Positions 24,261-35,974 of a stretch of 64,000 nt of DNA are shown here, piece after piece. The notes beneath the pieces were generated by a model. The model had not been told where the DNA came from. It worked only from the letters and a program-made list of their open reading frames with translations, and made no database searches. The stretch is from Aphidius gifuensis. Taxonomy: Eukaryota > Arthropoda > Insecta > Hymenoptera > Braconidae. A program made the position numbers and the translations under genes. Numbering within the stretch: position 1 is the first letter of the stretch; each line of letters begins with the position of its first letter. The DNA lies in NCBI RefSeq assembly GCF_014905175.1, contig NC_057788.1, positions 17,516,154-17,580,153 on the forward strand. Reading direction: 5' to 3'.

Positions 24261-24497
24261 CCCTGGTGGAAATATTACTCCGGCATTATTCCGGCATTTC
24301 TCCGTTTTTGGCCTATTTCCGGAGAAATTACTCCGGCATGAGGTTGATGGCGGAGAAATTATTCCTGCAAAAAAGTCGTGGCAGATTAATTTTTCCGACA
24401 TTAATCTCATGCCGGAGTAATTTTTCCGGAAATAGGCCAAAAACGGAGTAATGCCGAAGAAAGCCGGAGTAATCGCGGAGAAATATTTCTATCAGGG
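24261..24497. mobile_element. Short TIR element CCCTGGTGGAAATA, word CTCCGGCAT
   Basis: Left end CCCTGGTGGAAATATTACTC, right end complement CCCTGATAGAAATATTTCTC; CT is duplicated at 24259-24260 and 24498-24499. The interior is a palindrome of words ATTACTCCGGCAT and TTTTTGGCCTATTTCCGGA. Length 237 bp, no coding. It sits inside the inverted-repeat arm that starts at 24025. Confidence 0.8.
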
Positions 24498-26171
24498 CTT
24501 GACGGTACAAGTTAGCTCACGTTCTGCTCTTTAAAATAAAAATAAATTATTTTAGAATATTGAATTTTGGAGGCACCATGCAATTGTTAATAAAGATGTT
24601 TGATTAACAATTGCTGGCGCCTTTAAAAATCAATATTTTTGAATAATTTTTACTTTATTTTAAAGGTAATATAGGGCTAATTTTTTACCCTCAATAATAA
24701 TAACAAAGTATTGTAAATTGAAATTTAGGAGTAACTTGTTTTTTTATTATTATTATTGAGATAAAAATTAGCTTAACGTCTGCTCTTTAAGGGAGTACTT
24801 TTAAGATAATCCAAATAGAAAGTTTAGGAAAAAGCGTAGTGTTAATTGCAACAAAAAGTCTATATCGGAGCCCGAAATTTTTGCCTGATACTGTACAAAT
24901 CCCAGCCAATCACAGCCAAGTTGTGTTCGGGAAATCGCTCGGATTAATGTGTACTTGTGTTTGTGTGATTCTATGATGCTTGTTGTGACAACTGTTTATT
25001 TAGTTGTAAATTGAGATTATCAATATTGGAATATGCATTTATTTATTTATTTCATTTGTTAATTTAATCAATTTGTTTAAAAATAATTGGAAATTTTAAT
25101 TCAATAAAATTATAGTTTTTTTTCATCTAGATGTTTGTATGTATGTGTGTGATATATAAAGTACGTGGAGAATTGCGCGCGACGCATCATTGCCACTCGG
25201 ATACACTCGGCCTCACGTTCATGTCAAATATTAATAAATATTGCAAACTTTAATTAACAATATCTCTGATTCTAGAAAGTTCAAGCGTTTAATTTTTTTT
25301 CCAAAGTTTTCTAAATTATATCAATTTTGACATATTAATTTTTTATCAAATTTGTAAGAACCGTTTTTTTGTTAGAACTAAAAATATAAAAAAATAAAAA
25401 AAAAATCCTATACCTCCAATGTTAAGCCACGTAAAAAGTTCACCTGTTTAAACTCAATTATCTCTAATACTAGATTGTTCATGATTACAAAATTAGGATC
25501 ATTAGATGCAGGGGAATTTCAAGATTTATATATCCAAAAATTAGGAAAATTGTAAGAAAACTAATCGATGGAAGTACTCCCTTAAAACAAAAAAAAAAAA
25601 TATTTGAAAATATTGATTTTTAAAGGCACCATGCAATTGTTGATTAAAAATTTTCATTAACGATTGCATGGTGCCTCAAAAATATTTTTAAAGAATTATT
25701 TTTTTATTTTGAAGAGTAGAACGTGAGCTAGAATGGAATGTTTATCTCAATAATTAAAGCAGATATTCAATTGTTAATTAACGTTTTGGAGTAAATAATT
25801 TTTTTTTTTTGTTGTTATTTTTTAGGTACAAATTCCGGGCTTTAGTACAAATTATTCTGCGTCTGTTGCAATTTTTTTTCCCCCTGAGTCATCTAGAAAA
25901 AAAATCGGTTTTAACCCTTTCTCCGCCCTTTAATTTTGAGGTACAAATGAAAACAATTGCGGTAAAAAAAAGTACAAATTAAGACGCTTCTAATGAGTAT
26001 TCTAGATAATTTTTTTAGGACTTATGCAGGCCAGGTTCACGCATCTGTACAATTCTTCTACATATTTTAATTTAACCATGAATGATGAAATAATATCGAT
26101 ATTAATTATATATAAGAAATAACAAATCTTCTTGCATATAAATAAATCGAAAATAAAAACATGTATATATA

Positions 26172-26990
26172 TATGGGGCATTCTGAGTCAATTCAGCTGG
26201 TCATCTGCCTGACCCTCTCGGATTGAGTTGAAAATTTTTTTATACATTGTTTTTGGCTTTTTATGCAGCCTGAATTTTTTCGGAAATTTTATGACGTATT
26301 TTAGCCGGTAAAGTAGAGTGTTTTAATGTTAATTCTCTTCTTTCATAAAAAAAGCCCCAATTTAAATACATGAAATTTTTTCCATAAAATAAGGTACTCA
26401 ATCCACGTGTGTTCGATTAAAAATTAGAGTGGGCCGAGACGTTTATATGCTTTTTTTTTTTTTTTTTCAATTTTTTTTTTTCAAAATTTTTTGAAAAAAA
26501 AAAAAAAAATTAAATTTTTAAATACAAAAAAATAAAACAAAATTAAAACATATCTTGATTAAATTTCATTTTCGGCATATTTTGAAACTTAAAAGTGGAA
26601 AATTTCACGAACATTTCGTTAAAAATTGAATTTTTATTTTTATTTTTCGGCCAATAGTTAGCCTAAAAATTGATAAATTAGAAATTATGACGTCACCGAG
26701 CGCAAACTTAAAATACTTATACCCGGTAAGAGAGTTCGCGTTCGTTCTATATATTTTTTTCTTTCTAAAATTGAGGCGAGACCCTACCGGGTCTCCTGAT
26801 CAATAAATATAGTAAAACAATTTTTATTTTTTTTTTTCGGCCAATAGTTAGCCTAAAAATTGATAAATTAGAAATTATGACGTCTCAGAGCGCAAACTTA
26901 AAATACTTATACCCGGTGAGAGAGTTCGCGTTCGTTCTATATATTTTTTTCTTTCTAAAATTGAGGCGAGACCCTACCGGGTCTCCTGAT
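26172..26990. repeat. Solitary foldback end and a 190-bp tandem duplication
   Basis: 26174 starts GGGGCATTCTGAGTC, the tip of the foldback family at 10491, without a visible right end. Two copies of a unit starting CGGCCAATAGTTAGCC lie at 26648 and 26838 (period 190). Each holds ACCCGGTAAGAGAG or ACCCGGTGAGAGAG and, 60 bases on, GACCCTACCGGGTCTCC, which can pair as a stem. Confidence 0.65.
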
Positions 26991-27480
26991 AAGTTGGTCG
27001 AATAAAAAAAAATTGATTGTTTAGTTCAAGTTTGTTGAAAAAAGAAAAAAGAAATGGTAGTTTTATTGATATTTGTTAATGTCATAACTTGCAACCGAAA
27101 ATATCTTGTCACTGAAGTAAATTAAATAACTTTGCATTTCCATATCGCGATTAAGCGATTTCCATATCGTGGTTAAGCGAGGTAAGGCATAGTTTTAGAA
27201 TGATTAGGAATTTCCGGTCATAAATTCAAGTCCCGCGTTAGGTGGGAAAAAAGAAAAAAAAAAACAAAACTGTAAAAAAACAAAAATACAACAGGTTCGT
27301 AATTATAAATTTTTTTTTTTTCTTTTTCAATTTAAACGCCATCAAGAAAACTTATTCAAGAATTAAAACAATAATGTCTTTAACCAAGACATATCTATCC
27401 ATAATCGAAGGAGTATATTTCTGAAAACAGGACCACTACGTCTTGAACCAAGACGATTTTTTCATGATTCAAGAAATTTT

Positions 27481-28398
27481 TTATGATTTGGATTAAGACA
27501 AAGACTTCTTATTTATTCTTCTTAATTTTTTCTCAATCAAATATGTATCTTCAGAATTATTTTGTATTAATCTAGACTATTAACATCGGAATTTTCACTT
27601 GAAGAATAACAAAAAAAAAAAAAATTACTCCAAAATGTGTATACAATATACAGACGCATGGTGACTTTAATGATAATTTTTTTTTTTATTTATGTCTTAT
27701 CTATTTCAAAGAAAATAGCAAAGGTTATAATTTGTATCAATAAAATAAAAATTTACACCTTAATAACAATAACATAAATTGTAAATTAAAATCATGTAGC
27801 TTATGTCTTTCTCATAAAAAATAATGAAAAATTATTTAAAAATATTTTTTATCGAAGGCACTAATCAGTTGTTGATAAATAATCTATAATAATTTATAAT
27901 ATATGCACGTGACCAATCTGATCCTCCAATCAGAATCGAGTAAATTCAAAAATCAGGCGCTACGTTTGAAAACAAAGCGGCAAATCCATATTTAGATGCG
28001 CACGCATGTTATGCCGCCATGACACTATGCTTTTTATAGTATAGGAATAGGAATCTGCTGTTCAAGTGGCGTCGAACAAGTGCATATAACGAGTATAGAG
28101 CCCAAGATTCAGGGGTCGGTTCAAAATCATTCTCCTGTGATGGGATATTCATATATGATACTCACTTTGAGGATTCACTTTCAACTTGAACTTGATTATC
28201 TTGAAGTTTCGTAATGGACTAGAGGTATCTAAGTCGACCCTTGTGCTGTCAACTGTCATGTCAAATCATGTCAAATCGTTTTCGACCAAGTTCACAATCC
28301 CAGGGAAAAATTGGTAGACCTGACGAGATCAAATGTCTAATAATCCTTATCTAGCCAGATCACATTAGATCACATAATATTCTAAAATTTTTTTCAAG
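27481..28398. other. Intron end upstream of a Zasp exon
   Basis: 27600-27860 resembles 20880-21060. 27908-28030 is a partial copy of the repeat at 11430-11520. 28300-28390 begins CCCAGGGAAAAATTGG and has GATCAAATGTC and GATCACATTAGATCAC words, perhaps a fragment of the word-repeat family. No gene. Confidence 0.5.
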
Positions 28399-28518
28399 TT
28401 GATGGTGACACTTTTTTGCATCAAGAGGAAGATCCAAGATATCGAGGGGCCACCATACCATCTCGAGCTTTTCGATGTTTGCAAAATATGACTGATGTTG
28501 CTGATGGTTCGACAGATG
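28399..28518 (+). CDS. Zasp: Zasp-family protein, exon with second PSRAF motif
   Basis: Acceptor ATTTTTTTCAAG before 28399, donor GTAATT after 28518. The 120-nt exon begins and ends in phase 1. With the last base of the exon at 21992 it reads VDGDTFLHQEEDPRYRGATI then PSRAFRCLQNMTDVADGSTD. PSRAFRCLQ is a second copy of the motif in exon 21811-21992. Equal phases at both ends make it a clean cassette, interchangeable with 60194-60319. Product role as for the other exons: part of a Z-disc/actin-anchoring adaptor. Confidence 0.83.
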
Positions 28519-28593
28519 GTAATTTTCAAAACTTATTAAAAGCTAGCTAAAAATTTTCATAATAACGCTCAAATGAATTCAAATTTTATTCAG

Positions 28594-28664
28594 CCTCTAG
28601 AGGAGTCAACAAACCCAACAAGAAAGAAAACCGGAAGTCTCAATCATTTGGTGAATTAAGTTGA
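28594..28664 (+). CDS. Zasp: Possible alternative terminal exon of the Zasp-family gene
   Basis: An acceptor AAATTTTATTCAG ends at 28593. Joined to the phase-1 end of the exon at 28518, it reads ASRGVNKPNKKENRKSQSFG then ELS and a stop (TGA 28662-28664). A basic, Ser-rich tail of this kind would give a short isoform without LIM domains. The phase fits and the acceptor is good. Against it: no canonical AATAAA in the next 100 bp, and I do not recall this tail from a known protein. The 75-bp gap to the exon before would be a very short intron. Confidence 0.5.
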
Positions 28665-28815
28665 TAATTGTGTTTTGTCTTCAGTTCATTCATTGCTCTA
28701 TCATTCTCAAAACTTTTTTTTATATCTTCTCAGAAATAATATAGCCAATTTTTATATTTAAATATAATAGAGATCTGACCTATGGGTGGGGTTCAGTCCC
28801 TCACGCACACATCTA

Positions 28816-29278
28816 ATGATGTAAAAAAAATTTTGTGACCGTCATTGGACGGTCACGTCATTCGGTCCGTCAGAAAAAATGACGGGCTGAAAATTTGTGA
28901 CCGATTGTGACCGTGAGATTTCTGACAAAACTATGACATTTTATTTTCTGACGGTCAGTTTTACAACTATATAGATGACTTAACAATGACCGAAAAATAA
29001 ATGACATTACATACGACAACATTGACGACTGACTGTTATTTTAGAATATTTATAGAATATTTTCTCTGATTTTTTTCAACTTAATTTATAACAGATTTTT
29101 TTTTTTTTTTCGAAAATGACCAAAATTATGACGAAAAATTTTCTGACGGTCAATTTTACAACTAATTAGACGAATTTTACAAAAATGACGAAATTATGAC
29201 GAAAAAATTCTGACGGTCACAGACGGTCATTTTTTTAATGACGTGACAAAAAAAAAAAATGACGGTCATTTACATCAC
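28816..29278. mobile_element. TIR element (A/G)TGATGTAAA, palindromic word TGACGGTCA
   Basis: Left end ATGATGTAAAAAAAATTT, right end complement GTGATGTAAATGACC; TA at 28814-28815 and 29279-29280. The interior repeats GTGACCGTCA, TCTGACGGTCA and ACGGTCACGTCA. Length 463 bp, no coding. Confidence 0.78.
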
Positions 29279-29398
29279 TAACTACATCACATAAAAGATA
29301 ATATGGTGCAGTCTGAACGTTTTGAAATAAATCTCTTGGAAAATAACTTATTCGCCCTCCCATCTGGTGGCCACTGATGTAAAGCTCTTAGGAGATAG

Positions 29399-29587
29399 TC
29401 CTAATGGAAATATTCATCTGACTTTTCTGTGATGCTTCTCCGACTTTTCAACGCATCTTCAGAAATTCCGGAGAAATCCAAGAAATTTACATTGGTCGTT
29501 GAGAAGAATAGGCGAAGAAAAAGGAGAAATTTCGGGTCGAATCAGAGAAAAAGCGGAAAAAATTTCGGAGAAATATTTTCACCAGGG
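29399..29587. mobile_element. Short TIR element, TCCTAATGGAAATA / CCCTGGTGAAAATA ends
   Basis: Right end complement CCCTGGTGAAAATATTTCTC; left end TCCTAATGGAAATATTCATC differs at a few bases. AG is duplicated at 29397-29398 and 29588-29589. Words GGAGAAAT, TTCTCCGAC and GAGAAATCC. A diverged relative of 24261-24497. Confidence 0.7.
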
Positions 29588-30055
29588 AGTTGCGGTCAGA
29601 TTATACCTATAACATTATATATTAAATCAATAAAACAAAAAATACTTATCATATGAAAAATTATTGTCACCCCTAAAGACAATAAATCACTATTAAGGCG
29701 TTATCACAGCAAATCTAAAGACCTTTTGTGCATAGCGTTTAGAAACATAAAAAAATCTGGTAATGCGTGTTCGGGCTGATGGCACGCGTTACCCATTGAA
29801 AATTGAAAATTTTCAATATTCCGGCGAGGGCCATTGTGGCCGTGTTACGCGATTTTGTAAATAAAATTATGTTTATAAGTTTTTTTTTTCTGGTAATAAA
29901 GTTTCTTGAAAAATCGATGGAACAAGGCTAATGAAAGTGGCTCTTCAGAATGGCTTCTTAAAATGGGCGGTTTTTGATGTGTGATCTTTAGGCGCGGGTT
30001 GGGTATGGAGTAAAAGGAAAAAAAATTGAGTTTAGACGTCAGATCCGGTAACGGA

Positions 30056-31117
30056 CCCGAGTGGAAAAATTTTCAGGATGCCCTATTTGACCTGAGAACC
30101 TGATAGGAAACGGATCAGGATTCCTTATTCAAGAAACCTGACTCATTTCTGGCTCGAATCTGGTCAGGATACCTGAAGATTTCCTTAAGTCAGATGACCT
30201 TATTCAATCCTGTTCAGAAAAGGAACAGGAAACCATAACGTATGTAGGTTCCCTGATCAGATTCTGACTAGAATACAATCAGGGTGAATGAATAAAAAAA
30301 ATCTGATTTTTTCCATTAAGTTTTCCTGTTCAGAAAAGGAACAGGAAACCTTAACGTATTCTGAATAGGGAACCCTGATAAGATTCTGATCAGAATACTA
30401 TCAGGATAAATATATCAAATAAATTGACTTTTTTCACTCAGTTTTCCTGTTTAGAAAAAGACCAGGAAACCTGAGCATATCCTGAAAAGGGAATCCTGAT
30501 GAGATTCTGACAAGAATACTATCAGGATAAATATTTTTTGGATTTAATTTTAATTTTATTTCTAAAACAAAATGACAACGGACAATTTAACAAATTGTTA
30601 TATTTTATTTTTACGTTAAATTTACGTCGTAAATTCTAATTTAAGTTTTTTTTAGCTGATGTAATTTATGAAAACAAAAAATCAGATGAGATCATCGATA
30701 GACGGCATGGCCGCGCGTGTTAAGGCCCGTAGTTGTAATCTGAAAGTTCCAAGTTCGCGTCCCGCTAGTGGTTAGGTAATTTAAGTTATGTTAGGTATAT
30801 AAAATCTTATCATTCAACCTGTTTCATCATTAACATTGCTATAGTAAATTAGTTAGCCGATTTACAAAACATCAAATAATAAAAATTAATTTTTTTTTAG
30901 AATTACTTGATCCGTTTCAGATCAGGAATCCTGTTCCATTCCTGATCAGGTATCCTGGTCAGGTTTCCTGATCCGATTCTGATCAGAATCCTAAAAAAAA
31001 GCGTTACATTCTGATCCGTTCCTGAACAGGATTCCTGGTTATATTCTAGTCAGGAATCCTGATCCATTCCTGTTCCGGTATCCTCTGATCAGAACCTTAA
31101 CTAAATTTCCACTCGAG
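30056..31117. mobile_element. TIR element CCCGAGTGGAAAA, word TCCTGATCAGGA, tRNA-like core
   Basis: Left end CCCGAGTGGAAAAATTT, right end complement CTCGAGTGGAAATTT; GA flanks at 30054-30055 and 31118-31119. An uninterrupted copy of the target exists at 7800-7870 (GGTAACGGATCTAGGCAGG), so the empty site is visible in this window. The interior repeats CCTGATCAG, CTGATCAGAATCCT and AACAGGAAACC. A tRNA-like module lies in the middle. Confidence 0.85.
30701..30772 (+). tRNA. tRNA-like module inside a TIR element
   Basis: A-box ATGGCCGCGCGTGTTAAGGC and B-box AAGTTCGCGTCCC at tRNA-like spacing, in the style of tRNA-Leu or tRNA-Ser. The 5' GACGGCA and 3' end pair poorly, so function is doubtful. 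Confidence 0.4.
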
Positions 31118-32460
31118 GATCTGGACAAGAATCCATTTTCTGTCAGTCTACATTGCGCCATGCTTGCATTTGTTAGGCGAAGTAAAGTGATTTGAACCTA
31201 GCTGAAGTACCTTTTTTTTAATAAGTATAATATATTATGTATAAAAAAACACAGTGATATTCAAAGTTTGAATATCGATATTATTAAGATCTAATTATAT
31301 ATTATATTTCATCTGTCGATATTTATTGATTTCCAATTATTCAAGTTCGTTTAACATACTAAATGGGAAATAGTGTTTGTAAAATATAATTTGGGAACTT
31401 TTTTAAACCGCTAAATTTTTAACTGAGCCACTAGATTTTTTATACTTAGCCGCTAGACTTTTTACTTAGTCTCCGTTATAGCCAAATATATTTTTATCAG
31501 CTTAATTTTCCCCTCAGCTACATCTTTTTCTTAGCTAAATTTTTTCCTTATTGCTAGATTTTTTACTTAGCTACATTTTTTACTTAACCGTTTGATCTTT
31601 TACTCAGTCTTAATTATAGCCAAACACACAATATCTTTATAATTTTACCGGCTTAATTTTTCCCTCAGCTACATCTTCTCCTTAGCTAGATTTTTTCCTT
31701 AGCTAGATTTTTTACTTAGCTACATTTTTTACTTAGCCGTTTGATCTTTTACTTAGTCTCAGTTATAACTAAACACACAATATCTACATAATTTTACCAG
31801 CTTAATTATTCCCTCAGCTGCATCTTTTTCTTAGCTAAATTTTCCCTTAGCTATATTTTTTACTTAGTCTCAATTATAGCCAAACAAACAATACCTACAT
31901 ATTTTTACCAGCCGTTCGAGATATATTAAAAAATTTTATTTGAACTTTTTTTTCTACTTCATGTGTTTTATCAATCGTTATTATAAGATTAGGAACAAAA
32001 ATCGATATATCGAAATTCTAAAATCATTGATTATTAAAAATTATTGAACATCAATAATTGTATGAAAATAGAAAAATATGAAATAAAAACAAACGATATT
32101 TTTATGAATGAATGAAAAAAATTTGTTTAAATGTGTACTTATTATTATTTTGTTCAATTACAACAACACGCCGAAGATGTTTACACATAATAAACCCGCG
32201 AGTCTAGATGGCTCACAAAATTTTTTTTTTTTTAATACGCCACTTTCCATAACTTCTGACAAAATGCTCGTGGAGGCTTCATATTAGGCTCAAATTCAGC
32301 GTCGATCAAAACTCTATCACGCACTAACAGATCCAACTCGTTATTAATTTTTTTTTTTTAAGTAAAATACATCGAAATCGGAAAATGAAAAAAAATAAAT
32401 CTTCATTTTTTTTTTCCTCAAAAACTATTAATCATAGAAAAATAATTTTATATACAGGTA
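31118..32460. repeat. Minisatellite TTTACTTAGCTAGATTTT and dispersed repeat
   Basis: 31400-31925 is a minisatellite of ACTTAGCTAGATTTTTTA and TAGCCAAACACACAATATCT, the reverse orientation of 16620-17045. 32150-32225 (GAAGATGTTTACACATAATA, AACCCGCGAGTCTAGATGG) is the inverted copy of 16185-16245. No gene. Confidence 0.65.
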
Positions 32461-34160
32461 ATGAGTATTTGGAAGACGTATCTTTTGAGCCCTACATGAA
32501 GTCGCTGTGATTATTTTATCGAGAGTTATCGATTGAGTAACGATAACCATGTAATAACAACGGGAACCTCAGTAACTCTTGATAGAATTGTCGTAGTGTT
32601 TTCGTATATAGCTCGAAAAATGTGTCTTTCTAATACCATATATTTTTATATAAAATTATCTCCATTAGATTTATAGTTTTTAAGAAAAAAAAAAAAAAAC
32701 TGGTTTTCTCGATTTTTAGTTTTTCTTTTTTTTTAAAAAAAGTATATCTATTCAAAAAAAATTTTGCGAGTGGGTGCAAGGAACTATTTAGCCTCGAGAT
32801 ATAATATTCCAACGTGGCTCGAGAGTTTTTGAAAACGCTTTTTTTGAGTTCAAGCTGAAGTCTCTATGATGATCCTATCGAGAGTTATCGAATTTATAAT
32901 TTTTGCAATATGTGGTTTTTACACGATATCGTCTCAATAACATAAACCCAGAGAGGTTATGTTAGGCCTACAAGAAGCGCCTTCCCAATACGTTTCACCC
33001 AGTTATGAAATTACTTTTTAATTATTTATACTTTTTAGTGAAAAAAAATAAAAATAAAAAATCACTTGTGACGAAAATTAAAATTTTCACTACTCCGGTG
33101 GGTCATGTGCAATTATTAATTGGTTCATTTTTTTTTTTTTTTAAATAAATGTTATATATTGCTCATAGGTTATGTCGTTTTGTTTACTACGAAATATTAT
33201 TATAAACATATGTCCATCTGTGTGAGTGCGTTTTACTGAGCAGGGCTGCCAACTTCGTGCGACTAATCTGCCTCAACATAATTTTGACAGATTCCAATGT
33301 TAATCAGTTTCGTGACTCCGAAAATAAAATTTTGTAATTAATTATCAATATCTTTGTCAATTTTTAAGATATCGCATTCATATTTGCGGCAAATTGTAGA
33401 TAAAAATAAAATGAAACTTTCAATTAGTCGGTGAAAATTAATCGGATGGATAGTTTAAGAGTTATTAATTTTTTTTAAAAAAAGACGAAATGACAAATTT
33501 GATATTTTTAGCATTTACGGCTTTAATAATTACTTTAAAAAAAAACGAAAATATACGAATTGTAGGTATTAAAAATACGCTTCTTTTGATCATAATATGA
33601 AGTCTCTAGGTCTATTGGCTAAGGAGCTACGACACTTTTTTTTTTTTCTTAGACAAATTCAATACGTAGGTGACGCGAAGCGTCCCACCTACGTAAAATC
33701 GAAAAAAACAGTTTTTTTTTTTCCTTGATAACTATGATTCTTAGAAAAATATCTGGTTCTCGCGAGACGCATTTTTTAAGCTATATACGAAAACTCTACG
33801 ACAATTCTATCGAGAGTTACCGAGGTGGCCATTTTTGAGATTCCCTTAAAATTGCCTTAAAACCGTCATTATTGTACCCATTCCTGCTTAAAAATATTTT
33901 CTATGACCCTTTCCTTATACAGCTGTTTTTCTGTTAGAAAAAACATACTATGATTGATAGTCTAACTTTAATAGTTTTCACTCTACAATTTTTCGAATGA
34001 TGGAAAAAATCATCTAATTTTGAGTTTTGTTAAAAATTCTAAAAAAAAAAAAAATAATGGAGAAATGTTTTTTATTACGTGCAATAGTGTTTCTAGAGAC
34101 GCATCTTTTGAGCCCTAAACGAACTCTCTAGGACAATTACTTTAGAAGTTATAACATTTT
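32460..34160. repeat. Degenerate long-period repeats, GAGAGTTATCGA type
   Basis: A diverged sentence recurs at about 32470, 32840, 33570, 33765 and 34095: (A/G)CGCATCTTTTGAGCCCTA, GAAGTCTCTAGGACAAT, then ATCGAGAGTTATCGA. Spacing is irregular (about 170-730 bp). A neat hairpin TACGTAGGTGACGCGAAGCG with its complement is at 33665-33697. No coding frame is supported. Confidence 0.5.
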
Positions 34161-34360
34161 TTTTTTTCTGGTGATGATTTCAAAACTGCGACTGAGCCTT
34201 ATGGCTCCTAGCCTCCATAATATTTTCATGAGTGTGAAAAGAGAAAAAAAGAGAGAAAATATTGTTTCTCGCTTTCACTTAAGTATTGAGACAAAGATAA
34301 AAATTTATTTTTTTATTATGAAAAAAAAATACGCTCCATGTTATGATTCTATTTTAACTA

Positions 34361-35866
34361 CACGGAGAGAAATGTTCAACAAAAATTGTGGTTCTGGTAC
34401 AACAATTTAGTACCAAGATGCAAGTTTCGTTTTTTTTATTTGTTTTTCTTATAAAACCTGTTAAATGTTGAATATTATTTGTTTTGTAGATTCATAATTT
34501 TTGTTAAACAGAACCACAATTTTTATTAAACCACAATTATTAGTCCGCTTTATTACAAATTTTATTTTCTAATTTAATAATTTTAATTTTCACTTTAATA
34601 TTTTTTGTTTTGTGCATTATAAATTTTGTTGTTCAGTACAACAATTTTTGAGGTTCAACAAAACTTGTATACCGCGTAAGAATTTTTGTCTTAGATCACC
34701 ACAAATTTTGTGGTTCTAGAACCACAATTTTTGTCAGCTAGTAACAGATGATACACACAAACAAGCTTGGGAGGGGTGTGTTAGTTGTGTGAGTTATTAC
34801 TGTTGGCCGTTACAAGTTATGCTTACATATGCCTCACTCTGAATTTCGAGAGATTGGTTTGCATTGGTTTAGACTTGTCATTGATTGACAAAAACACAAA
34901 AAAATATGTAGACATTATTTGATTATTTAATTATTGAAGAATTATAACAATTAATAAATTATAAAGTGCGTGAATATAAAATAAAACAGGTCGTGAATTT
35001 GCAGCTTATGTTAGATTAGTCAGTACATAATTTTTTTTAGTTGATTCGATATTTGTTCATCACATAACCTTTCTTTTTAAACGTCAATTTAATTTTTTTA
35101 TTTATCAACTATAACTTCTTTTTTTTTTACTTATAGTTTTTTTTTTTTTTTACTCTTTTAGTTTTGTCAATTATATATTTAGAGTGCATAGATTTATAAC
35201 ATAATGCAAAACTGGTGGTAAAACGTAATTAGAATATAAGTATGTTGAAATAAAAATAATTTGCAGATGTATTATGCTAAATAAACTTAAAAATGTAAAA
35301 CTACATTTATAAAAATAATAAAAAAAAAGATTTGCCACATAAATAATTGTATTAATTGTTAATTAATTATTAATTAATTATGAATTATTATTATTATTTT
35401 TTTTTTTCAATAAAAGAGTTCATTAATTTTTATTTAGGTAGAAAACAAATTTCGTTTATTCCGTAAGAATTTTCATTGAAAGTTGAATAAATTTAATTGT
35501 TACTGTACAATAAATTTTATTAAAAAATTAAGAAATTATGTTTAATTCACAAGAATTTTTATTTGAAATTAAATAAATTTTATTGGTACTGGTAACAATT
35601 TTTATTTGAAGAAGAACAAATTTTGATTGTTTTACCAGAATTTTTATTAGAAGTTATATAGATTTTAATAGGTGCCCAATAGATTTTGTTGTTCAGAACC
35701 GTAATTTTTGTGCCCCGGGAACCACAAAAATTGTGGGTCGGTAAAACAAATTTTGATATACCCACATCATATTTTATTGGAATTACATCTTGGTACTTTT
35801 TTGTGGTTCTGTTCAACAATTTTCAAGTATTTTTTTAACAATTTTTGTTGGATATTTCTCTCCGTG
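34361..35866. mobile_element. TIR element CACGGAGAGAAAT, word TTCAACAAAAATTGTGG
   Basis: Left end CACGGAGAGAAATGTTCAAC, right end complement CACGGAGAGAAATATCCAAC; TA duplicated at 34359-34360 and 35867-35868. Both ends carry repeated words AACAAAAATTGTGGTTCTG and AACCACAATTTTTGT in both orientations, about 400 bp at the left and 450 bp at the right. The middle (34740-35430) is AT-rich with no gene or tRNA-like module. Confidence 0.82.
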
Positions 35867-35974
35867 TAATAAAGTCTTCATTTTTTCTTCTATATACTAT
35901 TAGTTTTTGAAAATTATCTCATTTTTGCTTCAAGATTAAGGTTAAAGTTGAAGTAAAAAACAGATTCCACGACA

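Larger units (their letters stand above)
22380..27480. repeat. Nested inverted-repeat region filling a Zasp intron
   Basis: The left arm (22380-23420) reappears in reverse complement at 27045-27480. Matching anchors are TTGGTTCAAGACGTAGT at 22410 against CTACGTCTTGAACCAAGACG at 27436, ACGCGGGACTTGAG at 22755 against CAAGTCCCGCGT, and GTGACAAGATATTTTCGGTT at 23356 against its complement near 27085. Inside lie a foldback at 23558-23963, a second inverted pair at 24025-24240 and 25760-26055, a TIR element at 24261-24497 and a tandem duplication at 26648-26990. 22805-23200 is also shared with 52100-52440. Confidence 0.65.
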
